Under the pieces are notes generated by a model. That model was not told the DNA's origin, searched no databases, and was given only the letters and a program-made list of their open reading frames with translations. From the NCBI RefSeq assembly GCF_030698145.1, contig NZ_JAUYNW010000011.1, forward strand, positions 1 to 64,000: DNA of 64,000 nt, written 5' to 3'. Positions 51,539-62,111 of this stretch are shown here, in pieces (position 1 is the stretch's first letter; each line of letters begins with the position of its first letter). The DNA comes from Phenylobacterium sp. (lineage in GTDB: Bacteria; Pseudomonadota; Alphaproteobacteria; Caulobacterales; Caulobacteraceae). The translations under genes and the position numbers were made by a program.

Positions 51539-52912
51539 TCAAAGCGGCCGGCGGCTGAGCTGCCAAAACCGGGCGCTGAGTAGCCCGGCCGACAGGAACG
51601 AGGCGCCGACCACGCCCCAGACGATCCCGTTGAGGCCCAGGCCCATGGGGATGGCCAGCCACCAGGCCAGCGGCATCATCACGAACACATAGCTGGTCAG
51701 GTGGGTGAAGGTGGGCAGCCAGACGTCGCCCCGCGCCCGCAGCGCCTGGGCGATCACCACCTGCAGGGCGTCCACCAGGAAGAACAGGCACGACAGCACC
51801 AGCGCGGCCGAGGCCATGGCGATCACGCGCGGATCGGAGGTGTAAGCCTGGCTGATGAGCCCGGCGGCGGGCCAGATCACCAGCGAGATCAACGCGCCGA
51901 AGACCGCGGTCATCGCAAAGCCGATAAGGCCGCCGCGCACGACGCCCGCCCGGTCGCGCGCGCCATAGGCGCGTCCGACCATCACCGCCGTCCCGGTCGA
52001 CAGCCCCAGCGGGACCATGAAGACCAGGGCCGCCACGTTCAGCACCACGGCCCAGGCGGCCACCGTCAGCCCGCCCATCCAGCCGGCGAAGATGTTCATT
52101 GAAGCGAAGGCAGCGACTTCGAAGAAGTTGGAGGCGCCAGCGCCATAGCCGATGCGGCGCTGCTCGTGCTCGGCGGCGCGATCGCGCTGCGGCTTGTCGA
52201 ACACGCCGAGCGCGCGGCTCTCCTTCATCATCAGGATGAAGACCAGCATGGCGATGGCCAGGAAGGTCCGCGCCCCGGTGGTCGCCCAGGCGCCGCCCAC
52301 CGCGCCCATGGCGGGCAGGCCGAAGGTCCCCGGGACCAGCAGCAGCAGCAGGCCAAGGTTCACCGCGTTGGCGATCCACATCATCACCGCGCCTGGGCCC
52401 GGCCGGCCCAGGCCCTCCAGCCAGAAGCTGGCGGCGACGCTGAAGGCGTAGCCCGGCAGGGAGAGCGCGAAGATCAGCATGGCGCGGCTGGAGCCGTCGG
52501 CCAGGTCGGTCTCGAGCCCGATGGCGTGCAGGAAGGTCGGGCCGACCAGGAAGGTCACGACCATCGAGACCATGCCGATCCAAAAACTGTAGGCCAGGCC
52601 ACGGCGCAGGACCGCGCCGGTGATCTCCCGCCGGCCCTCGCCAGTCGCCCGCGAGGTCATCACCTGGACGCCGGTGAGCAGGCCCACGGCCATGGTCACC
52701 ACCACGCTGGTCGGGGCCCAGGCCAGGGCATGATAGCCTAGCTCCGTCGCCGAGAAGCGGCCGACGACGATGGCGTCCGACAGGCCCATCACCATGATGC
52801 CCAGGCGCGACAGCACCACCGGCCAGGAGAGCTTCCATAGCTCGGCCGTTTCCTTGCGGACGACATCTTGTTCGCGCCCTTCCGGAAGGGTCGCGTGGGC
52901 CGGATCGGCCAT
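51539..52912 (-). CDS. MATE-family multidrug/toxin efflux transporter (NorM-like)
   Basis: This 457-residue membrane protein has twelve hydrophobic helices in two halves. WKLSWPVVLSRLGIMVMGLSDAIVVGRFSATELGYHALA starts the first half, with LNVAALVFMVPLGLSTGTAVMVGRAYGARD in the second. This is the MATE (NorM) pattern of cation-coupled efflux. The start is the ATG at 52912. Substrates are unknown. Confidence 0.9.
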   Translation of the reverse strand: MADPAHATLPEGREQDVVRKETAELWKLSWPVVLSRLGIMVMGLSDAIVVGRFSATELGYHALAWAPTSVVVTMAVGLLTGVQVMTSRATGEGRREITGAVLRRGLAYSFWIGMVSMVVTFLVGPTFLHAIGLETDLADGSSRAMLIFALSLPGYAFSVAASFWLEGLGRPGPGAVMMWIANAVNLGLLLLLVPGTFGLPAMGAVGGAWATTGARTFLAIAMLVFILMMKESRALGVFDKPQRDRAAEHEQRRIGYGAGASNFFEVAAFASMNIFAGWMGGLTVAAWAVVLNVAALVFMVPLGLSTGTAVMVGRAYGARDRAGVVRGGLIGFAMTAVFGALISLVIWPAAGLISQAYTSDPRVIAMASAALVLSCLFFLVDALQVVIAQALRARGDVWLPTFTHLTSYVFVMMPLAWWLAIPMGLGLNGIVWGVVGASFLSAGLLSARFWQLSRRPL

Positions 52913-53027
52913 TTCAGCGCCTGTTTTCAAAGAAGCGCGGAAAGTGGCCGTTCATCGGGACGGCGGCAAGCGAAGCTTGGACGACGGCGCCGCTTTTCCA
53001 GGCGCCGGTGGCCCCGATGGCACAGGA

Positions 53028-53828
53028 TCAGCGGCGGCGGGCCGTGTGGATCGCCGTGACCATGTTGCGCTCCACCTTGCCTGCGAATTCCCGCTCGGCG
53101 ATTTCCATCAGGGCGTCCAGCAGCCGCTCGCGCGCCTCCGGCGGCCGGGCGTTGATCTCGGAATAGGTGGCGTAGAGGGCGCGGACGCCCGGAGGGCCCA
53201 GTGTCAGGGTCCAGGACAGGGACTGGTAGGCGATGTCTTCGAAGACGCCCGCCGCCTCCAGCTCCGCCGCTCGCCGCACGTGGTCCTCACCGAAACTCAG
53301 TTCCCGCACCGCGCCAGCCGCGGGGCTGCGGCTCTCGCCCAACAGGCCGACCGTGGCCTCGTGAAAGGCGTCGTGGCGACGTTCGTCGCCGAAGACGTTC
53401 CAGACCATGGCCCACCAGCCGCCAGGCCTCAGCAGCCGCGCGACCTGGGCGAGGCCGGCCTCGGCCTCGACCCAGTGGAACGAGGTCGCCGCCAGGCCGA
53501 GGTCGAATCTGGCGCTCGGAAGCGGCGTTTCTTCAAAGGGTTCGGCGAGAACCTGAAGGTCCTCAGTCGGCAGGCTCGCCCGCAGGAAGGCTGCCAGTCT
53601 CGGATCGGGCTCGATGGCGGCAAGCGGCGCCGCGCCGATATGCAACAGGCGTCCGGTGGCGATCCCCGTCCCAGCGCCCACCTCGAAGGTCGGCGTGCCA
53701 GGCCTCAGTCCGCAGCGTTCGCGCAAGATGTCGTAGACGAATTCCGGATAGCCCGGCCGGGCGGCATGGTAGCCGGCCGGATCGCCGCCGAAGACCGAGC
53801 GGCCCAGGCGGCGATCCAGCTGGGTCAT
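53028..53828 (-). CDS. Class I SAM-dependent methyltransferase
   Basis: This 266-residue enzyme has an N-terminal VFGGDPAGYHAARPGYPEFVYDIL, then motif I TFEVGAGTGIATGRLL, an acidic AAIEPDPRLAAFLR, DLGLAATSFHWVEAEAGLAQVARLLRPGGWWAMVWN, which is the pattern of UbiE/SmtA-like small-molecule methyltransferases. The acceptor is unknown. The gene begins seven bases past the DAHP synthase stop, so it may be co-transcribed with aromatic biosynthesis. Confidence 0.85.
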   Translation of the reverse strand: MTQLDRRLGRSVFGGDPAGYHAARPGYPEFVYDILRERCGLRPGTPTFEVGAGTGIATGRLLHIGAAPLAAIEPDPRLAAFLRASLPTEDLQVLAEPFEETPLPSARFDLGLAATSFHWVEAEAGLAQVARLLRPGGWWAMVWNVFGDERRHDAFHEATVGLLGESRSPAAGAVRELSFGEDHVRRAAELEAAGVFEDIAYQSLSWTLTLGPPGVRALYATYSEINARPPEARERLLDALMEIAEREFAGKVERNMVTAIHTARRR

Positions 53829-53835
53829 CGACGGT

Positions 53836-55215
53836 TCAGACCGCCGCGCGCAGGGCCGCGTCGATCCGCTCTTCCTTCAGCTTCTCGGCCACCAGGAAGG
53901 CCAGCTCCAGGGCCTGCTCGCCGTTCAGCCGCGGGTCGCAGTGGGTGTGGTAGCGGTCGGCCAGGTCGCCCTCGGTGAGCGCGCGGGCGCCGCCCAGGCA
54001 CTCGGTGACGTTCTGGCCGGTCATCTCCAGATGGACCCCGCCGGGGTGAACGCCGTGGGCCTTGCAGACCTCCACGAAGCTCTTCACCTCCGACAGGATG
54101 CGGTCGAAGGGTCGCGTCTTGTAGCCGTTGTTGGCGGTGAGCGTGTTGCCGTGCATCGGGTCGATGGCCCAGACCACCGTGCGGCCGGAACGCTTGGTGG
54201 CGTCCAGCAGACGCGGCAGGCGCGCCTCGATCTTGTCGTGGCCAAAGCGGCCGTACAGCGTCAGGCGGCCGGGCTCGTCCTTGGGGTTGAGCGCCTCCAT
54301 CAGCCGCAGCAGGTCGTCCGGCTCCATGGTGGGGCCGCACTTGACGCCGATCGGGTTGCGGATGCCGCGGAAGTACTCGACGTGGGCGCCGGCCAGGTCG
54401 CGGGTGCGCTCGCCGATCCAAACCAGGTGGGCGGAGGTGTCGTACCACTCGCCTGAGGTGGAATCGACGCGAGTCATGGCCTCCTCGAAGCCCAGCAGCA
54501 GGGCCTCGTGGCTGGTGAAGAACTCCACCCGATGCAGGTCGGGCTGGCTCTCCGGGGTGACCCCGATGGCGGCCATGAAGGTCAGGGCCTCGCTAATCTT
54601 TTCCGACAGCTCGCGGTACTTGGCGCCCTGGGGGCTGTCGGCCACGAAGCCCAGCGTCCAGCGGTGAATGTTGTAGAGGTCGGCATAGCCACCGCCCGCG
54701 AAGGCGCGCAGCAGGTTCAGCGTCGAGGCCGACTGGCCATAGGCCTGCAGCAGGCGCTGGGGGTCGGGCACGCGGCTGGCGGCGTTGAAGTCCATGCCAT
54801 TGATGATGTCGCCGCGATAGGAGGGCAGCTCCACCCCATCGATGGTTTCGGTCGGCGCCGAGCGCGGCTTGGCGAACTGGCCGGCCATGCGGCCCACCTT
54901 CACCACGGGCTTTCCACCGGCGAAGGTCAGCACCACCGCCATCTGTAGGATCAGGCGGAAGGTGTCGCGGATGTTGTCGGCGTGGAATTCCTTGAAGCTC
55001 TCGGCGCAGTCGCCGCCCTGCAGCAGGAAGGCCTTGCCCGCGGCCACGTCGCCCAGCAGGCTCTTCAGCCGCCGCGCCTCACCGGCGAACACCAGCGGCG
55101 GCATGCCGCGCAGGGTCTGTTCGACCCCGGCCAGGGCCGCGGGATCCGGATAGTCGGTCGGCAGATGCTTTGCGGGTTTCTTTCTCCACGAGGCAGGCGT
55201 CCAGTGTTCGGTCAT
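53836..55215 (-). CDS. 3-Deoxy-7-phosphoheptulonate (DAHP) synthase, class II
   Basis: This 459-residue enzyme starts the shikimate pathway from PEP and erythrose 4-phosphate. It is the plant-like class II type: [30 protein letters not shown] (metal and PEP site), [71 protein letters not shown] and MHGNT. The ATG at 55215 begins with [10 protein letters not shown]. It lies upstream of the methyltransferase gene. Confidence 0.95.
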   Translation of the reverse strand: MTEHWTPASWRKKPAKHLPTDYPDPAALAGVEQTLRGMPPLVFAGEARRLKSLLGDVAAGKAFLLQGGDCAESFKEFHADNIRDTFRLILQMAVVLTFAGGKPVVKVGRMAGQFAKPRSAPTETIDGVELPSYRGDIINGMDFNAASRVPDPQRLLQAYGQSASTLNLLRAFAGGGYADLYNIHRWTLGFVADSPQGAKYRELSEKISEALTFMAAIGVTPESQPDLHRVEFFTSHEALLLGFEEAMTRVDSTSGEWYDTSAHLVWIGERTRDLAGAHVEYFRGIRNPIGVKCGPTMEPDDLLRLMEALNPKDEPGRLTLYGRFGHDKIEARLPRLLDATKRSGRTVVWAIDPMHGNTLTANNGYKTRPFDRILSEVKSFVEVCKAHGVHPGGVHLEMTGQNVTECLGGARALTEGDLADRYHTHCDPRLNGEQALELAFLVAEKLKEERIDAALRAAV

Positions 55216-55292
55216 CGGGTCAAACTCCGCGCTCGACGAGGCGCCGCGCCTTCTACTCCGGAAAGGCGCGACGCATCCAGTCCCCGGCGACA

Positions 55293-56222
55293 TCAGGGAT
55301 TGGCATCCAGGAACGCCGTCCGCACGGCCGCCCAGCCCTCGGGACGGGTGATGAGCCCTGTATGATCGAGACCGGGGACGAGCCTCACGCGCAGATCCGG
55401 CTTGGCCGGACGCAGGGCCGCCTCATAGCGCTCTGCGTGGAATTGCTGGTCCTCGACCCCCGCCACCACGGTCAGCGGTTGGGGCATTTCGCGCGCGGCG
55501 GCGCGATAGTCACCGACGCTGTAGTTCATGGCCAGCCGATAGGAATAGGCCGGCGTGGAGCCGGAGGCCCGGTCCGGCGGCACGGCGAACGCGATCACGC
55601 GATGGGCGTCCCAGGCGTGAATGCCCATCCTGTTCGCCAAGCCGATGAGCACCATGGCGGGGAAGTCGATCCTGGCCCATCCGCCGGTCCGCGGTCGCGC
55701 CACGTTCGAGGGGAAGGGGAAGGCCGGGGCCAGGGCGATGACGTGGTCGAACGCCTCGCCGCCGGGCGCCCCCGCCGCCCGCAGCGCGAAGGCGCCTCCG
55801 GCGGAAAAGCCAATCAGGGTGATCCTGGCGTTGGGCCGCTCTCGTCGGACCCGGACGACAAGATCGGCGAGATCGTCTTCCAGTTGGCCGATGCGATCGA
55901 TGTCGCCCCGCGGCCCCGAGGCGCCGTGCCCCCGCACATCGGGCGCGAGCACCGTGGCGCCGGTCGCGTGAAGGCTGCGCGCCAGGGGATGGACGAACAG
56001 GCTCTGGCCCGCCGAGCCGTGCAGGAGGATCGCCACCCGCCCGTCGCCGGGATAGGCGCGATAGGCCAGGCGCCTGCCGTCACGGGCCAGGTAGTGCGAG
56101 ATTGGCGGCGGATCGCTCCATCCTTGCGCGATTGCTTCGCCCGGACTGGCGCGGTCAGGCGCGGCGGTCGCGACCAGGGGAGCGATAGCGAGGCAGATGA
56201 GCAGGATCGCGCGGCGTGGCAT
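55293..56222 (-). CDS. Secreted alpha/beta hydrolase
   Basis: This 309-residue protein has an N-terminal signal peptide ([20 protein letters not shown]). The fold is clear: [40 protein letters not shown], the nucleophile elbow [12 protein letters not shown] (Ser) and a late GLDHTGLI with the catalytic His. It resembles serine-aminopeptidase/lysophospholipase-like hydrolases. The substrate is unknown. It lies 77 bases upstream of the DAHP synthase start. Confidence 0.82.
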   Translation of the reverse strand: MPRRAILLICLAIAPLVATAAPDRASPGEAIAQGWSDPPPISHYLARDGRRLAYRAYPGDGRVAILLHGSAGQSLFVHPLARSLHATGATVLAPDVRGHGASGPRGDIDRIGQLEDDLADLVVRVRRERPNARITLIGFSAGGAFALRAAGAPGGEAFDHVIALAPAFPFPSNVARPRTGGWARIDFPAMVLIGLANRMGIHAWDAHRVIAFAVPPDRASGSTPAYSYRLAMNYSVGDYRAAAREMPQPLTVVAGVEDQQFHAERYEAALRPAKPDLRVRLVPGLDHTGLITRPEGWAAVRTAFLDANP

Positions 56223-56327
56223 GGCGAGGGTTCCGGAACCGGGACAGGCGGCGTCCCATCGGCCGTCCTGGCGACGTCGGCGCCCGGCGTCTCGCCGGCT
56301 TTCGAAGGCGGCTGGCCGTTTCCGAAA

Positions 56328-57365
56328 TCAGCCGGTCCGCGCGCGACGCCGATACTCGGTCGGCGTCAGTCCGGTCCGCGTCTTGAACGCCCGGTTGAAC
56401 GGTCCGACGGAGGCGAACCCGGTGTCCAGCGCGATGGTGAGGACAGGCACGCCATCCTGCTCCGGGTCGGCCAAGGCCTGCGCGGCCTCATCGACGCGAT
56501 AGCCGTTGACGAAGGCGGCGAAATTGCGATGTCCCAAGCCGGCGTTGATCAGCCGCCGCAACCGATGTTCAGGCAGGGCCAGCCGCCCGGCGAGAGAGGC
56601 GACGGTGAGGTCCGATCGATAGGCGCGTTCGACCGACATGAGACTCTGGAGGCGCTCCAGCAGCACCGGGTCGACCGGTTCGACGACGCGCGCCGCCGTC
56701 GGGTGACCACCGCCTTCGAAGAGGCCCCCTGTCCGGGCGCGCAGCAGCTCCCAGAGCACGGCGAAGGTCGCGGCCAGGACGCTCCCGCTCATGATCAGGC
56801 TGACGCTGGCGGGACCGGCCGACGAGTCAAAGGCGACGGCGAGCCCGGTGTTCAGCATGGTCGCGCCCGCGAAGGCGACGACCAGCAGCACCCTCAGCCG
56901 CCGACGAGCGTTCACCAGGTCGTCGCGCCAGGTCGCGGCGGTCTCCAGCAGCGCCAAGCCGGCGAAGGCCAACGCCATGAAGGCTGTCGCCAGGTCCAGG
57001 GCCGTGGAGATCGCCGGCGCCGCCGCGGCGGTCAAACCCGCCGCGAGACCGCCTGCGACCGGTATCGACCAGGCCAGCAACCACCAGGCTCGGGGCCGCC
57101 GGCCCTCGCGGAACAGAGATCGGGCGAGGAGCCACGCGACGGCCGGATTGCCCGAGGTCAGGGCCAGGGCCGCGACGTGCAAGGGACTGGGCTGGAACTC
57201 GAATCCGGGCGCCGAGCACCAGGCGTGGGCCGCGACGCCGACGGCGAAGGCGGCGCTGAGCCACGAGGCGTCGCCGCGCGCGCCAGCTCGAAGGATCAAG
57301 CCGGCGGCCAGGATCGCCAGGCCTCCAACCGCGCCGCGCGCGACGAGGTCCAGCACCTCCAGCAT
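56328..57365 (-). CDS. AraC-family regulator with membrane N-terminal half
   Basis: This 345-residue protein has about seven hydrophobic helices in residues 1-220 and an AraC/XylS DNA-binding domain at the C-terminus (about 240-340), with RSDLTVASLAGRLALPEHRLRRLINAGLG and TIALDTGFASVGPFNRAFKTRTGLTPTEYR. Such membrane-fused AraC proteins sense an envelope signal and act on DNA from the membrane. It shares one base with the stop of the O-antigen-ligase-like gene, so both are co-translated. Targets are unknown; the secreted hydrolase at 55293 is a candidate. Confidence 0.85.
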   Translation of the reverse strand: MLEVLDLVARGAVGGLAILAAGLILRAGARGDASWLSAAFAVGVAAHAWCSAPGFEFQPSPLHVAALALTSGNPAVAWLLARSLFREGRRPRAWWLLAWSIPVAGGLAAGLTAAAAPAISTALDLATAFMALAFAGLALLETAATWRDDLVNARRRLRVLLVVAFAGATMLNTGLAVAFDSSAGPASVSLIMSGSVLAATFAVLWELLRARTGGLFEGGGHPTAARVVEPVDPVLLERLQSLMSVERAYRSDLTVASLAGRLALPEHRLRRLINAGLGHRNFAAFVNGYRVDEAAQALADPEQDGVPVLTIALDTGFASVGPFNRAFKTRTGLTPTEYRRRARTG

Positions 57366-58561
57366 TAGCCGGCTCGCGCCGCGGGCTGCCGCGCCGCGAG
57401 CACGCAGGCGGCTGCCGCCAGGGCGCCGATGGCCAGGAACCACTCCTGCCAGACACCGAACGAGAAGGCCGAATAGGTCAGATAGGCCGCCGCCGTGGCC
57501 GCCCCGACCGCGCGGGCGGGATCGCGCCGCTTGTGGCCGAGGCCCCACAGGATGCTGGCCCAGAACACCGCCGCGGCCATGGCGCCGATCAGGCCGAGCT
57601 CCAGCCAGAGCTGCAGGGCCGCATCGTGCGGGTGCAGTTTGATCCCCGGCGAGAACATCCGGCTGGCGTCCAGGCCCCAGCCGCGCGAGGGGTGATCGCC
57701 GATCCAGGCTACAGCGCGGCGCCAATAGCCCATCCGCAGGGCCCAGGAGGTGGGCACGTTGGCCTCGACCAGCGCGTAGGCTCCAGCCTTCTGCGCCAGC
57801 CAGACCAGGGCGGGCGCGCTGAGGAAGAAGACGCCGGTCACGGCGGCCAGCACCCGAGGCCCGATGCGCGGCCATTGATGGACTGTGAGGCCCGCGAGTG
57901 CGGCGGCGGCCAGGGCGACAGCGGGCGCGTCCGTGGCGAACAGCAGGGCGACACCCAGGCTGCCGGCGACCATCGGCGCAATCAGCCAACGACTCTGTCC
58001 GGTGCGCAGCGCTGCGAGCGCGCCGGCCGGGGTCAGTAGCGCCAGGACGAAGCCCGCCTGGGCGACGTTGCGGATGGCGAGATCGGGACGGATCGGATCG
58101 CCCATCGCCTCACGCAGGGTGCGGTAGACCAAGGCCCCGGTGGCGGTCTCCACGCTGAGCAGCAGGCCCAGCGCGGCCAGGCCCCAGGCCAGGATGCGCA
58201 GGGCCGCCGTCCGAGTCGGCGGCGAGGCGTCGCGGGCGGCGCAGACCACCGCCCAATAGAGCGCGGCCTGGACGATCAGCTTGAAAGCGGTGGCGCCCTC
58301 CAGGTCCGTCGGCGTGTAGGGGCTCCAGGCCATTGAGCCCAGGGACCAGGCCAGGATCACCACAAGGGCGATCGCCGCCGGGCGGTCGGTGTCGGCCACC
58401 CTGAGCCCCCGCAGCGTCAGCAGGCCCGCCAGGCCGACCAGCGGCGCGAAGGCCAGCGGCCCGCCCCAGCCGGCGAACGGGATGAGGACGAACAGGCCCG
58501 CGAGGACGGCTCCCGACCAGGCCGACGCCCGCGCCTGAGGGTTCGCCGCCCGCTCGGTCAT
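57365..58561 (-). CDS. O-antigen ligase/Wzy-like polysaccharide membrane protein
   Basis: This 398-residue membrane protein has about eleven helices and the Wzy_C-type loop HPSRGWGLDASRMFSPGIKLHPHDAALQLWLELGLIG, with the conserved H-x-H-x-x-x-L-Q pattern. The family joins O-antigen to lipid A or polymerises repeat units at the periplasmic side. The ATG at 58561 overlaps the gor stop by four bases. No other polysaccharide gene is nearby, so its pathway is unknown. Confidence 0.8.
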   Translation of the reverse strand: MTERAANPQARASAWSGAVLAGLFVLIPFAGWGGPLAFAPLVGLAGLLTLRGLRVADTDRPAAIALVVILAWSLGSMAWSPYTPTDLEGATAFKLIVQAALYWAVVCAARDASPPTRTAALRILAWGLAALGLLLSVETATGALVYRTLREAMGDPIRPDLAIRNVAQAGFVLALLTPAGALAALRTGQSRWLIAPMVAGSLGVALLFATDAPAVALAAAALAGLTVHQWPRIGPRVLAAVTGVFFLSAPALVWLAQKAGAYALVEANVPTSWALRMGYWRRAVAWIGDHPSRGWGLDASRMFSPGIKLHPHDAALQLWLELGLIGAMAAAVFWASILWGLGHKRRDPARAVGAATAAAYLTYSAFSFGVWQEWFLAIGALAAAACVLAARQPAARAG

Positions 58562-59940
58562 GCGGTCGCGCCGAGCTCCTGGGGCGCATACTTCTCGCGC
58601 ATGGTGACCAGTTCCTCGGCCAGGGTCGGGTGGACCGCGCAGGTGGAATCCCACTGCGGCTTGGTCACCCCCATCTTCAGCGCGATGGCGGCCATCTGGA
58701 TAATCTCCGGCGCGTCGGGCCCGACCACATGACAACCCAGCACCTTCTGGCTGGCGGCCTCGACCACCAGCTTGATCATGCAGCGCTCCTCGCCGCCATA
58801 GAAGGTCGTCTTCATCGGCCGGAAGCGCGAGAGGTAGATGTCGACCTTGCCATGCTGGTGACGTGCGTCGGCTTCGGACAGGCCCACCGACCCCACCGGC
58901 GGCTGCGAGAACACCGCCGAGGCGACCATGTCGTGATCGAAGCTGGTCGGGGTGTCGTAGAACTCGGTCTGGGCGAAGGCCGCGCCCTCTCGGATCGCCA
59001 CCGGGGTCAGGTTGATGCGGTCGGTGACGTCGCCGACCGCCCAGATATTGTCGACATTGGTCTTGGAGAACTTGTCGACGGCCACGGCTCCGGCCTCGTT
59101 CAGCTTCACCCCGGCCGCCTGCAGGCCCAGGCCGTCGGTGTAGGGCTTCCGCCCAGTGGCGAACATGACCAGGTCGGTCTCGATGGCCGAGCCGGAGCTC
59201 ATGTTGCTGCGATAGCCCGTGGCGGTCTTCTCGATGCTGGCGTGTTCGCTGCCCAGGACGATCTTCACGCCGCGTTTCGTCATCTCTTCCGTGACATGGG
59301 CGCGGATGTTGTCGTCGAAGCCGCGCAGGATGTTGGCCCCGCGATAGACCAGGGTGGTGTCCACCCCCAGGCCGTTGAAGATGCCGGCGAACTCCACGGC
59401 GATGTAGCCCCCACCGGCGATCATGATCGACTTGGGCAGTTCGGCCAGGTGGAAGGCCTCTTCCGAGGTGATGATGTGCTCGGCGCCGGCGAAGTCGGTC
59501 GGCTTCCAGGGCCGGCCGCCCGTGGCGATCAGGATCTTGCCCGCCGTGACGCTCCCCTTGCCTTCCAGCTCGACGGTGTGGGCGTCCTTGAGGCGGGCCT
59601 TGGCGTGGACGATCTCGGCGCCGGCGTTGGAGAGGTTGGTGACATAGATGCCCGACAGGCGGGCGATCTCGCGGTCCTTGGCGTCGAGGAAGGTCTTCCA
59701 GTCGAAGGTCGCCTGGCTGGCCGACCAGCCATAGCCCTGGGCGATCTCGGCGTTGTGGGCGAACTCCGAGGCGTAGACCATGAACTTCTTGGGCACGCAG
59801 CCGCGGATCACGCAGGTGCCGCCGACGCGATGTTCCTCAGCCACGCCCACCTTGGCGCCGCTCATGGCCGCGAGCCTGGCCGCCCGCACGCCGCCCGAGC
59901 CCGCGCCGATCACGAAGAGGTCGTAGTCGTAGTTCGCCAA
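58558..59940 (-). CDS. gor: Glutathione-disulfide reductase
   Basis: This 460-residue FAD enzyme regenerates glutathione with NADPH. It has FVIGAGSGGVRAARLA for FAD, the redox-active GGTCVIRGCVPKKF, a second Rossmann site IMIAGGGYIAVEFAGIFNGLG, and the C-terminal interface VGCHVVGPDAPE plus AVHPTLAEELVTM with the catalytic His/Glu. The pair GGYIAVE is typical for glutathione reductase. It follows rpiA by 12 bases on the same strand. Confidence 0.93.
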   Translation of the reverse strand: MANYDYDLFVIGAGSGGVRAARLAAMSGAKVGVAEEHRVGGTCVIRGCVPKKFMVYASEFAHNAEIAQGYGWSASQATFDWKTFLDAKDREIARLSGIYVTNLSNAGAEIVHAKARLKDAHTVELEGKGSVTAGKILIATGGRPWKPTDFAGAEHIITSEEAFHLAELPKSIMIAGGGYIAVEFAGIFNGLGVDTTLVYRGANILRGFDDNIRAHVTEEMTKRGVKIVLGSEHASIEKTATGYRSNMSSGSAIETDLVMFATGRKPYTDGLGLQAAGVKLNEAGAVAVDKFSKTNVDNIWAVGDVTDRINLTPVAIREGAAFAQTEFYDTPTSFDHDMVASAVFSQPPVGSVGLSEADARHQHGKVDIYLSRFRPMKTTFYGGEERCMIKLVVEAASQKVLGCHVVGPDAPEIIQMAAIALKMGVTKPQWDSTCAVHPTLAEELVTMREKYAPQELGATA

Positions 59941-59952
59941 GACGGGCGCTCC

Positions 59953-60642
59953 TTAGGGTTCGAAGGTGACGACGCCGTCGGGCGTCCCCACCAGGGCCAG
60001 GTCGGCCAGGTCGAGGAACAGGCCATGATCGACCACGCCGGTCACGCTCTTCAGCGCGGCGGCCAGCAGGGCGGGCTCCTCGATCCGCCCGCACGCCGCG
60101 TCATAGATGAGGTTGCCGCCGTCGGTTTTCACCGGGACGCCGTCTTTCAATCTCAAGCGTGGCGCCACGCCCAGGTCGCACTCGGCCAGGGCGTCGCAGA
60201 TCCGCAGGGCCGTGGTCTCGTGCCCGAAGGCCACCACCTCGATGGGCAGCGGGAACTGGCCTAGCGTCTTCACCCGCTTTGCGGCGTCGGCGATGACCAC
60301 GCAGCGCTTTGAGGCCTCCCAGACCAGCTTCTCGCGCAGCAGGGCCGCGCCGCCGCCCTTGATCAGCGACAGGGCCGGGCCGATCTCGTCGGCGCCGTCG
60401 ACGGTGAGGTCGATGGCCTTCACCTGGCCAAGGTCGCTCAGGCGGATCCCCAGGCTGGCGGCGAGTTCCGCGGTCGCCACCGAGGTCGGCACGCCCACGA
60501 TGTCCAGGCCGCGGGCGGCCACCGCCTTGACGAACCAGGCCGCGGTCGAACCGGTGCCCAGGCCCACCACCATTCCGGATTCCACCAGGGCCGCGGCGGC
60601 CTCGCCACTGGCCCGCTTCTGATCGTCGACGGATGCGCTCAT
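59953..60642 (-). CDS. rpiA: Ribose-5-phosphate isomerase A
   Basis: This 229-residue enzyme interconverts ribulose 5-phosphate and ribose 5-phosphate. The family motifs are clear: VVGLGTGSTAAWFVKAV, VPTSVATAELA, DLTVDGADEIGPALSLIKGGGAALLREKLV with the catalytic Glu/Lys, and TDGGNLIYD. The ATG at 60642 gives the standard start; no strong ribosome-binding site is visible. It lies between glmU and gor. Confidence 0.95.
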   Translation of the reverse strand: MSASVDDQKRASGEAAAALVESGMVVGLGTGSTAAWFVKAVAARGLDIVGVPTSVATAELAASLGIRLSDLGQVKAIDLTVDGADEIGPALSLIKGGGAALLREKLVWEASKRCVVIADAAKRVKTLGQFPLPIEVVAFGHETTALRICDALAECDLGVAPRLRLKDGVPVKTDGGNLIYDAACGRIEEPALLAAALKSVTGVVDHGLFLDLADLALVGTPDGVVTFEP

Positions 60643-60679
60643 GGCGGTGACATAGGCGAAGCGAGCCCAGGCCGCGACG

Positions 60680-62029
60680 CTATTTTTTGGCCCGCTTGGC
60701 AAGCTTGGCGGCCCGGAAGCGCGCGGCCCAGCCTTCCTTCTCCACCTGCGGCCCACGCTCCAGGGCGAGCGCGTCGGGCGCGACGTCGCGGGTGATGACC
60801 GAACCCGAGCCCGTATAGGCCCCCGCCCCGATGGTCACCGGCGCCACCAGCGAGGCGTTGGAGCCGACGAAGGCGCCCTCCCCCACATGGGTCTCGTATT
60901 TGTCGAAGCCGTCATAGTTGCAGAAGATGGTGCCGGCGCCGATGTTGGCCCTGGCGCCCACCGAGCCGTCGCCCAGATAAGCCAGGTGGTTGGCCTTGGC
61001 GCCCGCGCCGACCTTGACCTTCTTGACCTCGACGAAGTTGCCGATGTGGGCGTCCTCGCCGATCTCCGCGCCCGGGCGCAGGCGGGCATAGGGGCCGATC
61101 AGGGCGCCGGCCATGACCTTGGCGCCCTCCAGGTGGCTGAAGGCGCGGATCACCGCGCCGGTCTCGACGCTGACCCCGGGGGCGAAGACCACGAACTGCT
61201 CGATCTGGGCGCCCGGCGATATCTTGGTGTCCCAGGCGAAGTGCACGGTCTCCGGCGCCAGCATCTGCACGCCCTCGGCCAGGAAGTGCGCGCGCCGCCG
61301 CTGCTGGAAGATCGCCTCGGCCTGGGACAGCTGCATGGGAGTGTCGCAGCCCATCACCGCGCTCTCGGGCGCGATGGCCGCGCGGACCACGGCCTCGTCC
61401 GCCGTGGCCAGGCCGACGATGTCGGTCAGGTAGTACTCGCCCTTGGAATTCTGATTGGTCACCCGGTCCAGCCAGCCAAACAGGCGGACGCGATCGGCGG
61501 CGAGCATGCCGGCGTAGCAGACCTTCACCGCCTTCTGCTCGGGCGTGCAGTCCTTGGCCTCGACGATGCGCAGCACATGACCGTCGGCGCCGCGGATCAG
61601 CCGGCCGTAGAGCAAGGCGTCAGCCGGCTCGAACCCCAACAGGGCCAGCGGCACGCCCTCGCCGCGCAGCTTGAACAGCGGATCCACGTCGTGCGGCTCC
61701 AGAAGGGGGCAGTCGCCGTTGACCACCAGCACGTCGCCGTCGAAGTCGGCCAGCGCCGCCTTCGCCGCCAGCACGGCGTGACCTGTCCCAAGCGGCGGGT
61801 CCTGCACGGCCACCGCGTCCTCGCCCAGCCGGCGGACCACCAGGTCGCGGACCGCCGGGTTGTGCGTGCCCACCACCACCACGATCCTTTCGCAGCCTAT
61901 GGCCTGGACGGTGTCGATCACCCGATCCAGCAGGGTTCGCCCGCCGATCTTGTGCAGCACCTTGGGCAGGGGCGATTTCATGCGCGTGCCTTGGCCGGCG
62001 GCCATGATCACGGCGGCGCGTGCGGTCAT
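60680..62029 (-). CDS. glmU: GlmU, bifunctional GlcNAc-1-phosphate uridyltransferase and acetyltransferase
   Basis: This 449-residue enzyme makes UDP-GlcNAc for peptidoglycan and lipopolysaccharide. The N-terminal pyrophosphorylase has [24 protein letters not shown] and GTGHAV; the C-terminal part is a left-handed beta-helix with [37 protein letters not shown] and [11 protein letters not shown], the acetyltransferase site. The ATG at 62029 starts [14 protein letters not shown]. It is divergent from gph. Confidence 0.95.
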   Translation of the reverse strand: MTARAAVIMAAGQGTRMKSPLPKVLHKIGGRTLLDRVIDTVQAIGCERIVVVVGTHNPAVRDLVVRRLGEDAVAVQDPPLGTGHAVLAAKAALADFDGDVLVVNGDCPLLEPHDVDPLFKLRGEGVPLALLGFEPADALLYGRLIRGADGHVLRIVEAKDCTPEQKAVKVCYAGMLAADRVRLFGWLDRVTNQNSKGEYYLTDIVGLATADEAVVRAAIAPESAVMGCDTPMQLSQAEAIFQQRRRAHFLAEGVQMLAPETVHFAWDTKISPGAQIEQFVVFAPGVSVETGAVIRAFSHLEGAKVMAGALIGPYARLRPGAEIGEDAHIGNFVEVKKVKVGAGAKANHLAYLGDGSVGARANIGAGTIFCNYDGFDKYETHVGEGAFVGSNASLVAPVTIGAGAYTGSGSVITRDVAPDALALERGPQVEKEGWAARFRAAKLAKRAKK

Positions 62030-62111
62030 CGGGCGGTCCTTCGAGTCAGCGGTCGTTGCAATCTTGCGGCGTTTAGCTGAAACGGCGAGCGGTTTCGATG
62101 GAGCGCACGCC

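Noticed and set aside
55170..57368. 732-codon plus-strand frame opposite the hydrolase and AraC genes
   Set aside because: The product is Gly/Arg/Gln-rich and without domains, while the minus strand holds two well-supported genes.
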